DNA from: Flavobacteriaceae bacterium
Lineage (GTDB): Bacteria; Bacteroidota; Bacteroidia; Flavobacteriales; Flavobacteriaceae
Direction: 5' to 3'
Length of the DNA: 64,000 nt
NCBI GenBank assembly: GCA_947453195.1
Contig: CANGFO010000006.1
Span: 1 to 64,000, forward strand
Both the position numbers and the translations under genes were made by a program. The notes under the pieces are model-generated. The model was not told where the DNA came from and searched no databases. It worked only from the letters and a program-made list of their open reading frames with translations. Below are positions 1-8,972 of the stretch, piece after piece; the first letter of the stretch is position 1; each line of letters begins with the position of its first letter.

Positions 1-3000
1 CGGACCTTCACAACCTGAAATAGTTTGGGATACATAATACAAAGTAGTACCGCCTGTTGCTGTACTAGGAACTATGGCAGTTGATGATCCTGTTCCTCCT
101 GTTGCAGCAGTATACCATAACAAACCAGTACCTGTAGCACTTAATGCTGATGGTATATCATTCTGACAATAAGTTACAGGAGTGGTTACTGTAGGTAAGG
201 CCGGGATATTATTAATCGTTACTGCTATTAATTCTCTTGGACCTTCGCAGCCTAATATCGTTTGGGATACATAATAATTTGTAGTTCCTACTGAAGCAGT
301 ACTAGGTGTGATTGCAGTAGATGATCCGGTTCCACCAGTTGCAGCTGTATACCACAACAACCCTGTTCCGGTTGCGATTAGTGCTGTAGCAGTTGCATTC
401 TGACAATAGGTTACTGGAGTGGTAACTGTAGGTAATGCCGGGGTAGCATTAACAGTAACTGAAATTGGTGCTCTTGGACCTTCACAACCTGAAATAGTTT
501 GAGATACATAATACAAAGTAGTACCAGCTGAAGCAGTACTAGGAACAATGGCAGTAGATGATCCAGTTCCTGCTGTTGCGGTAGTATACCATAATAAACC
601 TGAACCTGTTGCAGTTAGTGCAGTTGCAGTAGCATTCTGACAATAAGTTACTGGCGTGGTAACTGTTGGTAAAGCAGGAGTAGCATTAACAGTTACTGAA
701 ATTGATGATCTCGGACCTTCGCAACCTGAAATAGTTTGGGATACATAATACAAAGTAGTCCCGGCTGTTAATGTACTAGGAACTATGGCAGTTGATGATC
801 CGGTTCCTCCTGTTGCAGCAGTATACCATAACAAACCAGTACCTGTAGCACTTAATGCTGTTGCAGTAGCTCCTTGACAATAAGTTACAGGAGTGGTTAC
901 TGTAGGTAAGGCTGTAGAGGAAGTAACAATAACTTGAATTTCTGCATATGGCCTACAGGTGACATCTACGGGTGCAGGATTTGCAATAGCATAAATATAA
1001 TAAGTACCAGCCGAGTTTGGTAACGATCCTGCAGTTCCAATTGCAGCAAGATCTAATGTCGCAATTCCACCAGCATTTGGAGTAGAAAACCCTAATGGAA
1101 TTCCTCCAGTGTACATATTACTTCCTACTTGAGGAGTTGTAAAATAAACATAACTTATGGCATTGCTACCTGTAAAAGTGGTACTAACTGAAAAAGGAGT
1201 TGGGTCAGCAGATAAGCATAAAGTTTGTGTCGACGATGGTGTGGTAATTGTGGGACAAGGAAGACATGGATTGTATGTAATGGTAAACGATTTTATCCTA
1301 ACACAAATATTATTTGCACTTTGCATACTCATAAAAATAGTTTGACTAGCTCCAGTAATAGGAAATGCAGTTGGATCGGCAATTGGATTCGAAACATTTT
1401 GAGCATCTGAAAGTGAAGTATGATATGAAATATCATAATCACCAGCAGGAAGACTTCCTAAAACTACTGTTTCATTTGCAGTTAAATCATAAGTATTATT
1501 AGGTGCACAATGAACGATATCTGTTGGAGTTTGAGTATCATCCGGATAAACTTCTACTGTTACTGGCTTAGTAACTGTTCTAATAATTGTTCCGGTTCCT
1601 GTTGGATTACATTCTGTGTATTTTACTTGAGCAGTATACGTTGTCGTAGCCGTTGGACAAACAGAAATTGATGGAGTTGTTCCGATAACTGTACCACTTG
1701 CATTTAACCACTGAAAAGAAGTTTGTGAAGCACCTGATGGAGTAAAACGCCAACCTTCATTGTTAGCGATCCAAGTTCCAGTATTTCTTCCAGGTGGTGT
1801 AAATGCAGCAGTAGCAGTAGCATTTTGAATACCTAATACACCACTTCCATTGTTCCAAGTACAAACAGATCTTTTCTTTACGTAAACATCAATAATATTG
1901 GTTCCTTCATATAAAACCAATTGACTTTCTTGTAATCCTTCACTAACTCCACAAGAAAATAATGGCATGTTTTTAACATTAATTATTGCTTTTCTACATG
2001 GTGCAAGTCCATCAATTATGTAAGTTATAGATACAGGTGGAACTGCTATAATATTTGGATTGGTATCCTGCATTGGAAAATAAATAGAATTACGCCAAAG
2101 TGGATTCATTGCTGTACTTGGAATAGTTTGTCCAGAAGGGATAACATAACCACTACCATTAGCTCCGTTTCCAGCATTATTAGGACCTGTACCACTACAA
2201 AATCCATGAGTTGTGTTAAAAGTTAAAAAAGTATTAGTTCCTATTTGAAATTTGTCATAACAAACTCCAAAAAAACTAAATTTAAACGGTATATTTTGAG
2301 GGTCAGTAAATGCATCATCTACAGTACACAAGGAGGTACCTGCATTTCCAAGAGGAACTAATGGGGCATATGGAATTGAGGCAACTGTATAGCTGGTAGT
2401 TGCTTTAACATCTATATACGAAGCAGACAAAGTAGTACAGCTTAAATTATCACATAAAGTCTCAGGTACTGGAATTGCAATATCATTAGGACAGCAATTA
2501 ATTATATAATGTAAATTTCCGGTTGCAGATGCACTAATACAACCTGTTACCGTATTGGTAATTACAACAGTATAATTCCCTGCAACAGTTGCATTATTTA
2601 TACTTGCAACGTTTCCAGGATTGGCAACAGTAGCTGGAACAGTCCATACATAACTGTAAGTACCCGGAATTCCTGGTGTTGCTGTAATTACCGAAAGACT
2701 GGTATCACCCGTACATTTTTCAATACTATTTACAATTACTTTAGGGGTTGGATTAATAGTAATTGTAAATTGCTTTACATCATTTGCGCATCCACTTAAA
2801 GATCCAGTAACAGTTATTGTGGCAACAATCGGACTTGAAGTAGTATTTGTAGCCAATAAATTAGTAATATTTCCGGTACCTGAACTTCCTATTGCCAATA
2901 ATGGATTACTGTTAGTCCATGAAAAAGTAGTACCTGGTTGATTACTTGTAAAGTTTAATACCGGAATTAAAGTTCCACTACATACCGATTGGTTTGTTGG

Positions 3001-4638
3001 AACGGTAATGGCCAAATTTGTAACCGTAATATTTATTGTTTTAGAAAACGAACAAGTCGTAGAAGTGGTAAAAGAAACATCATCTACAGCAAAATCATTT
3101 CCAGCCGCTATCGTATTCGTATCATACATTTCAATTACAGCTGATGTACTAGCCCCTGAATTCCAAGGGAATGTATATTGTGTCCAATTTCCACATGTAG
3201 CTACAGCGGGCGCATTATTTGTTCCTAATGAAACTCCATTTATTTTAACTAATATAGCCGCAGGATTAGGCGTTGCAACTGTTTGCACCCAATAGCTAAA
3301 TGTATAATTTTGTCCGGCAACTGTTGGCACAATTTGAGACCAAAATTTATCATTTCCACCATTAAATGAAGAACCATCCATAACCATCATTTTTCCAGTT
3401 CCATTGGTATGATCCGGACAGGTACTAAAAGGAGCAAACCAAGCACTTGGATTGGTAACAATTCCATATGCTTTTTGAATTCCTCCAGTTGGAGCATTTG
3501 CTAAATATTGATAATCCGTACCAAAACCAACATTTCCTAATGAAAAATCACCATTGTAAATTAAGTTTTTAATTGATGAAACTGAAGAAGAAACAGTGTA
3601 ATTAGTGCTAACAGCAGGACTAACAGTAGGTGTTGCACTTGTTGGTGCGGTTAGAGTAGGATCTACTGGAGAAGCTACCCATGCATAGGCACTAGAACTT
3701 CCATTTACTGAAAGTGTGGTATTTCCACCTGCACAAATAGTAGCATTTGAAGAAATAATTAATGGATTAGCAGCATTTGAAATTGTAATATTATTTTGAG
3801 TAATTGTATTTGAAGCCGAATCAGTAACCGTAATTGAATAATTTCCTGCAGGAAGATTACTAAAAACCCCAGTGTTATTAGACGGTAATGTAATACCAGT
3901 GATTGAAAAGGTATAGGGAGTAATTCCACCAACAGCATATCCTACGATAGAACCGTCTGTTGTGATTGAGCAAGAAGTATTTTGAGCAGAATAGGTCAAT
4001 CCTAAGACTGCTGCAGGTGCTGTAAGTGCTAAATCATCTATAGCAAAATCATTTCCAACAGCATTCGTATTGTAATTTCTTAATTCGATATTTACGCAAG
4101 CGTTAGTTGGTGTAAAAGTATAAGTTCTTAGTACCCAACCCCCTCCTACCAAAGGAAGTGGAGCAAGTGAAGATGGTGGAGAAGTTAATACTGTAGCATT
4201 ATTAAAAACTGCTCTAACATCAGCTTGAGTTGATGCGCCAACTACATTACTTGAAATTGATTTTATCCAATATTTAAAAGTGTAAGTAACACCAACGGTA
4301 AGGCCGCAAACGCCACCTCCGGTATTTCCTGCTTTCCAAAAACTAGGATTACTACCATCTGTACTTCCATCAATCAACATCATTTTTCCGGTACCGGAAT
4401 GATCCGTACCTGTTATAAAATTAGAAGTATTGAATGGCTGTGGATTTAATCCAAAAGAATAGTCTCCAGCATTTGTAGATCCTGCTGAAGAAGTTATATA
4501 ATTATAACCCGAATTGTTTACAGTGAAACCAACTCCAACGCCACCCGATTCAAAATCGCCATTGGACAATAAATTTTGAGCAGTTAAAGTGCTGAAAAAC
4601 AACAGGCTTAATAATGTAAATAGTAAATTTTTTCTCAT
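1..4638 (-). CDS. Giant secreted adhesin-like protein with Ig-like tandem repeats (3' end outside window)
   Basis: The reading frame is open from an ATG at 4638 to the window edge (1546 codons, no stop seen), so the C-terminus is missing. A signal peptide covers about residues 1-20 (MRKNLLFTLLSLLFFSTLTA, then Q). Two similar regions at about 22-200 and 350-510 share the patterns LxxNGDFxxG, GTGKMMxxDGS and GNDFAxDD; they look like carbohydrate-binding or MAM-type beta-sandwich modules. A SprB-like repeat follows the first (about 206-280). Ig/PKD-like segments fill the middle. From about residue 1237 on come 79-residue repeats with the core TYCQNATA, LLWYT and YYVSQTISGCEGPR, matching the Ig-like CHU_C-associated (Ig_7) type. 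By family this should be a cell-surface or secreted T9SS cargo, probably with a type A or B sorting domain beyond the edge; that is inference. Confidence 0.85.
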   Translation of the reverse strand, partial: MRKNLLFTLLSLLFFSTLTAQNLLSNGDFESGGVGVGFTVNNSGYNYITSSAGSTNAGDYSFGLNPQPFNTSNFITGTDHSGTGKMMLIDGSTDGSNPSFWKAGNTGGGVCGLTVGVTYTFKYWIKSISSNVVGASTQADVRAVFNNATVLTSPPSSLAPLPLVGGGWVLRTYTFTPTNACVNIELRNYNTNAVGNDFAIDDLALTAPAAVLGLTYSAQNTSCSITTDGSIVGYAVGGITPYTFSITGITLPSNNTGVFSNLPAGNYSITVTDSASNTITQNNITISNAANPLIISSNATICAGGNTTLSVNGSSSAYAWVASPVDPTLTAPTSATPTVSPAVSTNYTVSSSVSSIKNLIYNGDFSLGNVGFGTDYQYLANAPTGGIQKAYGIVTNPSAWFAPFSTCPDHTNGTGKMMVMDGSSFNGGNDKFWSQIVPTVAGQNYTFSYWVQTVATPNPAAILVKINGVSLGTNNAPAVATCGNWTQYTFPWNSGASTSAVIEMYDTNTIAAGNDFAVDDVSFTTSTTCSFSKTINITVTNLAITVPTNQSVCSGTLIPVLNFTSNQPGTTFSWTNSNPLLAIGSSGTGNITNLLATNTTSSPIVATITVTGSLSGCANDVKQFTITINPTPKVIVNSIEKCTGDTSLSVITATPGIPGTYSYVWTVPATVANPGNVASINNATVAGNYTVVITNTVTGCISASATGNLHYIINCCPNDIAIPVPETLCDNLSCTTLSASYIDVKATTSYTVASIPYAPLVPLGNAGTSLCTVDDAFTDPQNIPFKFSFFGVCYDKFQIGTNTFLTFNTTHGFCSGTGPNNAGNGANGSGYVIPSGQTIPSTAMNPLWRNSIYFPMQDTNPNIIAVPPVSITYIIDGLAPCRKAIINVKNMPLFSCGVSEGLQESQLVLYEGTNIIDVYVKKRSVCTWNNGSGVLGIQNATATAAFTPPGRNTGTWIANNEGWRFTPSGASQTSFQWLNASGTVIGTTPSISVCPTATTTYTAQVKYTECNPTGTGTIIRTVTKPVTVEVYPDDTQTPTDIVHCAPNNTYDLTANETVVLGSLPAGDYDISYHTSLSDAQNVSNPIADPTAFPITGASQTIFMSMQSANNICVRIKSFTITYNPCLPCPTITTPSSTQTLCLSADPTPFSVSTTFTGSNAISYVYFTTPQVGSNMYTGGIPLGFSTPNAGGIATLDLAAIGTAGSLPNSAGTYYIYAIANPAPVDVTCRPYAEIQVIVTSSTALPTVTTPVTYCQGATATALSATGTGLLWYTAATGGTGSSTAIVPSTLTAGTTLYYVSQTISGCEGPRSSISVTVNATPALPTVTTPVTYCQNATATALTATGSGLLWYTTATAGTGSSTAIVPSTASAGTTLYYVSQTISGCEGPRAPISVTVNATPALPTVTTPVTYCQNATATALIATGTGLLWYTAATGGTGSSTAITPSTASVGTTNYYVSQTILGCEGPRELIAVTINNIPALPTVTTPVTYCQNDIPSALSATGTGLLWYTAATGGTGSSTAIVPSTATGGTTLYYVSQTISGCEGP
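2..926 (-). repeat. Tandem 237-bp coding repeats (four copies visible)
   Basis: The string GGACCTTC(A/G)CA recurs at 2, 239, 476 and 713, exactly 237 bp (79 codons) apart. The intervening sequence is nearly identical between copies apart from scattered substitutions. The period keeps the reading frame and encodes Ig_7-type domains. The array continues past the left edge. Confidence 0.95.
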
Positions 4639-4749
4639 TTGGGAATGGATTTTAAGGACCGAAATATACATAAATTTAACCAAAAATTAACTCAATTAGT
4701 TCAATTTTTAAAAATTTTAAATCTTACGCATTAATAATTTTATAATATT

Positions 4750-4757
4750 TATCTTTG
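4750..4757 (+). promoter_or_regulatory. -7 element of folE-cysS-yidD
   Basis: TATCTTTG matches the Bacteroidetes -7 consensus TAnnTTTG, 35 bases before the folE ATG. No clear -33 TTG at the usual spacing. Confidence 0.6.
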
Positions 4758-4792
4758 CATTTACTTTACATTTTAAATTATCATCAAAAAAA

Positions 4793-5464
4793 ATGAGTAA
4801 TCAAGAAGATTTAACAGACGAATTAGGAAACAACCATATTGGAACAAACGAGCAAACTCCCCTTAGAAAAGATGCGTTTGAAAAATCGGAGGAAGAAAAA
4901 ATTGAAATCATCAAAAAAAATGTAGAAAATATTCTTTCTACATTAGGAATGGACTTAACTGATGATAGTTTGAAAAAAACTCCAGACCGTGTTGCTAAAA
5001 TGTTTGTAAAAGAAATATTTGGTGGATTAAATCCAAATAAAAAACCAAGTTCTTCAACTTTTGAAAATAAATACAAGTACAATGAAATGCTTGTAGAAAA
5101 AAATATCACATTGTATTCAACTTGTGAACACCACCTTCTGCCAATCGTTGGAAGAGCTCATGTTGCTTATATTTCTAATGGAACTGTTGTTGGTTTATCA
5201 AAGATGAATCGAATTGTAGATTATTTTGCAAAAAGACCTCAAGTTCAAGAACGATTAACAATTCAAATTGTTAGAGAATTACAGAAAGTTTTAAATACTG
5301 AAAATGTTGCTTGCATCATTGATGCGAAACATTTATGTGTAAATTCTCGAGGAATCAGAGACATCGAAAGCAGCACCGTTACTTCAGAATTTGGAGGGAA
5401 ATTTAAGGAAGAAGCCGTTAGAAAAGAGTTTTTAGATTACATAAAACTAGACACCTCGTTTTAA
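4793..5464 (+). CDS. folE: GTP cyclohydrolase I
   Basis: This cytosolic enzyme converts GTP to 7,8-dihydroneopterin triphosphate, the first step toward folate and other pterins. The 223-residue product has the family signature CEHHLLPIVG at 111-120 and HLCVNSRGI at 180-188. Cys111, His114 and Cys182 correspond to the three zinc ligands of the family. The first 30 or so residues are an acidic, poorly conserved extension. It is the first gene of a tight run: cysS follows after 6 bases and yidD 6 bases after that, so all three probably share the promoter at 4750. All key residues are present. Confidence 0.97.
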   Translation: MSNQEDLTDELGNNHIGTNEQTPLRKDAFEKSEEEKIEIIKKNVENILSTLGMDLTDDSLKKTPDRVAKMFVKEIFGGLNPNKKPSSSTFENKYKYNEMLVEKNITLYSTCEHHLLPIVGRAHVAYISNGTVVGLSKMNRIVDYFAKRPQVQERLTIQIVRELQKVLNTENVACIIDAKHLCVNSRGIRDIESSTVTSEFGGKFKEEAVRKEFLDYIKLDTSF

Positions 5465-5470
5465 TAAAAT

Positions 5471-6955
5471 ATGATGCCACTTTACACAAATCAAAAGTTA
5501 AAAATATACAATACTCTTTCAGGAGAAAAAGAAACCTTTAACCCAATTAATGAGGGTAATATTGGTATGTATGTATGTGGACCTACAGTTTACAGCAATG
5601 TACACCTAGGAAACGTGAGAACTTTTATGAGTTTTGATGTTATTTACAGGTATTTAAAACATTTAAATTATAAAGTTCGTTATGTTCGAAACATTACTGA
5701 TGCCGGACATTTAACTGATGATGGCTCTGTTGAAAACGATCGGTTTGTAAAGCAATCCCGACTTGAAAAATTAGAACCCATGGAAGTGGTTCAAAAATAT
5801 ACCGTTGACTTTCATAAAGTCTTAGATCATTTTAACTTCCTACCACCTACTATTGAGCCAACTGCAACGGGACATATTTTAGAGCAAATTGAATTAACTC
5901 AAAAATTAATTAATGAAGGATTTGCCTATGAAAGTCAAGGATCTATATATTTTGATGTATTAGAATACAACAAAAGAGGCCTGAATTATGGTGAATTGAA
6001 CAATCGAAACGTAGAAGAATTACTTTCTAACACCAGAGATTTAGATGGTCAAAACGAGAAAAAAAATCCACAAGATTTTGCTCTTTGGAAAAAAGCCTCT
6101 CCAGCTCACATTATGCGTTGGAATTCGCCTTGGGGAGAAGGATTTCCTGGATGGCACTTAGAATGTACTGCAATGAGCACTAAATATTTGGGTGAAAAGT
6201 TCGACATTCACGGAGGTGGAATGGATTTGAAATTTCCGCATCACGAATGTGAAATCGCGCAAGGAAAAGCTTGTAATAATACCACACCTGTTAATTATTG
6301 GATGCACACCAACATGCTTACCATGAACGGATTAAGAATGAGTAAATCTACAGGAAACTACATTCTTCCAATGGAATTAATTGAAGGTGGAAATCAGTTT
6401 TTTGAAAAAGAATTTAATGCAAACACTGTTCGTTTTTGTTTCCTTCAAGCGCATTATCGTAGCGTTTTAGATATTTCTAACGAAGCCATGATTGCGAGTG
6501 AAAAAGGATTTATCCGATTAATGGAAGGCATTCAACTTTGCAATGAAATTACTCCTAGCGAAACTTCATCAGTAGATATAACAACTTGGAAACAAAATTG
6601 TTATGACGCCATGAATGACGATTTCAACACACCAATATTAATAGCAAATTTATTTGAAGGCGTTCGATATGTTAATGTTTTAAATGATAAAAGAGAAACA
6701 ATTTCAGCTGAAGATTTAGCTGAATTAAAAACTACTTTAGAAACATTTACTTTTGAAATTTTAGGAATAAAAAACGAAAAAGCATCCAATAACACCACTC
6801 AAAAATTAGAAGGAGTAATTGAAATGCTAATAGAAATGAGAAAAACCGCTAGAGACAATAAAAACTGGGGTCTTTCTGATGAAATTAGAGATAAATTATT
6901 AGCTTTAAATATTCAGTTGAAAGACGGTAAAGACGGAACTTCATATAGTTTTTAA
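5471..6955 (+). CDS. cysS: Cysteinyl-tRNA synthetase
   Basis: This class I aminoacyl-tRNA synthetase charges tRNA-Cys. The 494-residue length is normal. The zinc-site region starts with CGPTV (Cys36), the HIGH-type motif is HLGN at 45-48, [10 protein letters not shown] and HHECE supply further zinc ligands, and the KMSKS-type motif is RMSKS at 289-293. Two ATG codons stand in tandem (5471 and 5474), so the start may be one codon later. It lies 6 bases after folE and 6 before yidD, consistent with one transcript. Confidence 0.97.
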   Translation: MMPLYTNQKLKIYNTLSGEKETFNPINEGNIGMYVCGPTVYSNVHLGNVRTFMSFDVIYRYLKHLNYKVRYVRNITDAGHLTDDGSVENDRFVKQSRLEKLEPMEVVQKYTVDFHKVLDHFNFLPPTIEPTATGHILEQIELTQKLINEGFAYESQGSIYFDVLEYNKRGLNYGELNNRNVEELLSNTRDLDGQNEKKNPQDFALWKKASPAHIMRWNSPWGEGFPGWHLECTAMSTKYLGEKFDIHGGGMDLKFPHHECEIAQGKACNNTTPVNYWMHTNMLTMNGLRMSKSTGNYILPMELIEGGNQFFEKEFNANTVRFCFLQAHYRSVLDISNEAMIASEKGFIRLMEGIQLCNEITPSETSSVDITTWKQNCYDAMNDDFNTPILIANLFEGVRYVNVLNDKRETISAEDLAELKTTLETFTFEILGIKNEKASNNTTQKLEGVIEMLIEMRKTARDNKNWGLSDEIRDKLLALNIQLKDGKDGTSYSF

Positions 6956-6961
6956 TAAACC

Positions 6962-7213
6962 ATGGAAACAATAAAAAATATATTAATAGCTCCTTTATTA
7001 GGATTGATATATTTTTATAAGCAAGCGATTTCTCCATTTACTCCAGCAAGTTGCAGATTTGAACCCACTTGTTCTTCCTATTTTGCCGAAGCGTTAAAAA
7101 TTCATGGCTTAATCAAAGGATCTTACCTTGGAATAAAACGAATATTAAGTTGCAACCCTTGGGGAAAAACGGGTTACGATCCGGTGCCTGAAAAAAAATG
7201 CAATCATAAATAA
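6962..7213 (+). CDS. yidD: Membrane protein insertion efficiency factor YidD
   Basis: A small (83 residues) membrane-associated protein of the YidD/Haemolytic family, which assists YidC-dependent insertion of inner-membrane proteins. The family core is clear: [18 protein letters not shown] (about 26-43), then GxxLGxKRIxxCNPW and a C-terminal GYDPVP. An N-terminal hydrophobic, amphipathic stretch precedes it. It lies 6 bases after cysS. Its usual genomic partner near rnpA/rpmH is absent here, as is common in Flavobacteria. Confidence 0.93.
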   Translation: METIKNILIAPLLGLIYFYKQAISPFTPASCRFEPTCSSYFAEALKIHGLIKGSYLGIKRILSCNPWGKTGYDPVPEKKCNHK

Positions 7214-7246
7214 CATAAATTTAAAATAGTTTGCTTTTATAATTAC

Positions 7247-7254
7247 TATTTTTG
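7247..7254 (+). promoter_or_regulatory. -7 element of lgt
   Basis: TATTTTTG fits TAnnTTTG. Its last three bases are the TTG at 7252 that could be misread as a start codon. A transcription start a few bases downstream would leave about 20 bases before the ATG at 7279, so this element decides the lgt start. Confidence 0.65.
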
Positions 7255-7278
7255 AAAATCATCAAAACCATACAAACC

Positions 7279-8184
7279 ATGATTTGGAATCCAGCTGAAG
7301 GAATACATTTAGGACCGCTTTTTATTAGATTTTACAGTTTAATGTTTGTCATTGCCTTTGGATTGGGATGGTACATCATGAAAAAAATATTTCTAAACGA
7401 AAAAGAGTCCTTAGAGAAATTAGATTCATTGTTCGTTTGGACAGTTCTAGCTACACTTTTAGGAGCTCGATTAGGTCATGTGTTTTTCTACGATTGGGAA
7501 TATTTTAGAAATCATTTACTAGAAATTTTACTGCCGTTTAAATTTGAACCCGAATTTAAATTTACCGGATTTGCAGGATTAGCAAGCCATGGTGCTGCTA
7601 TATCTATTATTATTGTAATGTATTTCTACAGCAAAAACATTATCAAACGTCCTATTTTATGGGTATTGGACAGAGTGGTAATTTCTGTTGCTTGTGGAGC
7701 AATATTTGTTAGAATAGGAAATTTCTTTAATTCTGAAATCGTTGGTAAAGTAACCAACAATGCTACATTCGGAATCAAATTCATTCGTGATTATTTTACC
7801 CCACAAGATGCCGTAACCAAAACCAACATTAGTGATCCAGATGCTGCTTATCATGCTATTGCAAATGATCCTCAATTTAGTAATTTATTAATGCAAGTGC
7901 CTTTAAAACATCCTGCACAATTGTATGAATCCTTCTGTTACATCTTTGTGTTTTTCTTGCTATTATTCCTTTATTGGAAAACCAAAACCGCACAAAAACA
8001 AGGTATGCTATTCGGACTTTTTCTAATCTTATTGTGGTCGGTACGTTTTGTAGTAGAATATGTAAAAGAAAGCCAAGGCGGATTTGGAGACAATACCATT
8101 TTCTCTACAGGTCAATGGCTTAGCTTACCGTTTATAGCAATCGGATTGTACTTTGTATTCAAAGCAAAACAAAAAACAGCATAA
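7279..8184 (+). CDS. lgt: Prolipoprotein diacylglyceryl transferase
   Basis: This inner-membrane enzyme transfers diacylglycerol from phosphatidylglycerol to the lipobox cysteine of prolipoproteins. The product from ATG 7279 is 301 residues with about seven hydrophobic segments. Family signatures are visible: a GARLGHVFFYDW segment, HGAA, the Lgt signature RIGNFFNSEIVG and the later HPAQLYES. A frame extension to a TTG at 7252 is possible, but that TTG is the end of a promoter -7 element, so I use the ATG. Its targets in this window include the BamD and 5'-nucleotidase-like lipoproteins. Confidence 0.95.
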   Translation: MIWNPAEGIHLGPLFIRFYSLMFVIAFGLGWYIMKKIFLNEKESLEKLDSLFVWTVLATLLGARLGHVFFYDWEYFRNHLLEILLPFKFEPEFKFTGFAGLASHGAAISIIIVMYFYSKNIIKRPILWVLDRVVISVACGAIFVRIGNFFNSEIVGKVTNNATFGIKFIRDYFTPQDAVTKTNISDPDAAYHAIANDPQFSNLLMQVPLKHPAQLYESFCYIFVFFLLLFLYWKTKTAQKQGMLFGLFLILLWSVRFVVEYVKESQGGFGDNTIFSTGQWLSLPFIAIGLYFVFKAKQKTA

Positions 8185-8191
8185 CTTCCAT

Positions 8192-8223
8192 AAAAAAAGG
8201 TCTGAATTTCAGACCTTTTTTTT
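8192..8223. terminator. Bidirectional terminator between lgt and the DUF1573 gene
   Basis: GGTCTGA-ATT-TCAGACC stem (8199-8215) flanked by A7 on the left and a T run on the right, placed between convergent genes. Confidence 0.9.
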
Positions 8224-8237
8224 ACGCTATATTTTTT

Positions 8238-8669
8238 TTATTGAACCGGACCTGCTTTTTTCTTTTCCAGCAAATTTACTTCCGGTTTTACAATTACTTC
8301 TCCTTTTATTTTTAAAGCAACCATCCCTCCGTCAACATTTACCGCATTAGTTTCAACAGTAATTGTTTTTCTTATTGGTCCTGGGTTCATATTGTATTTC
8401 ACCGTAATAACATCTGATTTTCCAGGTAAAATTTCACCCGTTGGCTTACTCGGAACCGTGCATCCACAAGTAGATTGTACATTTTTAATCACCAAAGGTT
8501 GATCACCTGTATTCGTAAATTCAAACTTTCTAATTCCATCATCAGAGTCCTTAGAAACTGTACCATAATCAATTGTATTATCCTTATCTTTAAATACAAT
8601 TTTAGCTCCGCTTTGTGCAAAAACAAATCCATTTGCAATCATAAAAGCAACAACGAATATCTTTTTCAT
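8238..8669 (-). CDS. Secreted DUF1573 domain protein
   Basis: A 143-residue exported protein with a signal peptide (MKKIFVVAFMIANGFVFAQ) and one DUF1573 domain, an Ig-like beta-sandwich of unknown function that is frequent in Bacteroidetes. The typical features are present: a phrase like IDYGTVSKDSDD, FEFTNTGDQPL, the conserved STCGCTVPS and a G(E/D)ILPGKS segment. The two cysteines of CGC may be redox or structural, but nothing in the sequence proves this. It is convergent with lgt and divergent from valS. Confidence 0.85.
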   Translation of the reverse strand: MKKIFVVAFMIANGFVFAQSGAKIVFKDKDNTIDYGTVSKDSDDGIRKFEFTNTGDQPLVIKNVQSTCGCTVPSKPTGEILPGKSDVITVKYNMNPGPIRKTITVETNAVNVDGGMVALKIKGEVIVKPEVNLLEKKKAGPVQ

Positions 8670-8766
8670 AAGTCTAAATTTTAATTGTTTTGGTTTAGTA
8701 AAAATACCACTTTAAAATTAAAAGCAAAATTTTAATTCTTAATTTTTTATAAAAGTACTTATTACT

Positions 8767-8774
8767 TACTTTTG
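8767..8774 (+). promoter_or_regulatory. Candidate -7 element of valS
   Basis: TACTTTTG matches TAnnTTTG, about 199 bases before the preferred valS ATG. If used, the mRNA leader would contain the stem-loop repeat at 8857. Confidence 0.5.
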
Positions 8775-8856
8775 CAGATATATTTACAAAAAATATACAA
8801 ACTAATTTTAGTTGGTTTAGGAGCGGATGGTTCGGGCTTTATTTGTAAACCAAATT

Positions 8857-8914
8857 CCTGCTATTCGCTACAATACGCGCCAACAGGCACGTATTTTCAC
8901 TGCTATCAGGGCTA
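8857..8914 (-). repeat. Dispersed stem-loop repeat, copy A (58 bp)
   Basis: Read on the minus strand it starts TAGCCCTGATAGCAGTGAAA and ends GTAGCGAATAGCAGG, the same ends as the copies at 14964 and 26865. The centre is a hairpin with arms ATACGCGCC and GGCACGTAT around AACA (8873-8894). It sits in the roughly 300-base gap between the DUF1573 gene and valS. The rest of that gap (8670-8856) holds only the candidate valS -7 element and AT-rich sequence. Confidence 0.85.
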
Positions 8915-8972
8915 AATGACAAACTTGGGTACCTTTTGTAAATCGAATAAATCAAATAACAGAATAATAAAT

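Noticed and set aside
1..926. CRISPR-like or satellite array
   Set aside because: The period is 237 bp, the repeats stay in one open frame and encode Ig-like domains; there are no spacers.
3008..3295. Open frame on the plus strand inside the adhesin
   Set aside because: It is opposite a continuous 1546-codon frame with clear domains; it is a shadow frame.
7252..7278. TTG start of lgt, 9 codons upstream
   Set aside because: It coincides with the last bases of the TAnnTTTG promoter element, and the ATG at 7279 fits the family.
8916..8972. Upstream ATG of valS
   Set aside because: The 19 added residues lack family similarity and begin 2 bases after the dispersed repeat; MAIPAQF at 8973 is the usual start.
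8820..8972. Riboswitch or T-box in the valS leader
   Set aside because: T-boxes are not known in Bacteroidetes, and no T-box core sequence is present; the structure there is the dispersed repeat.
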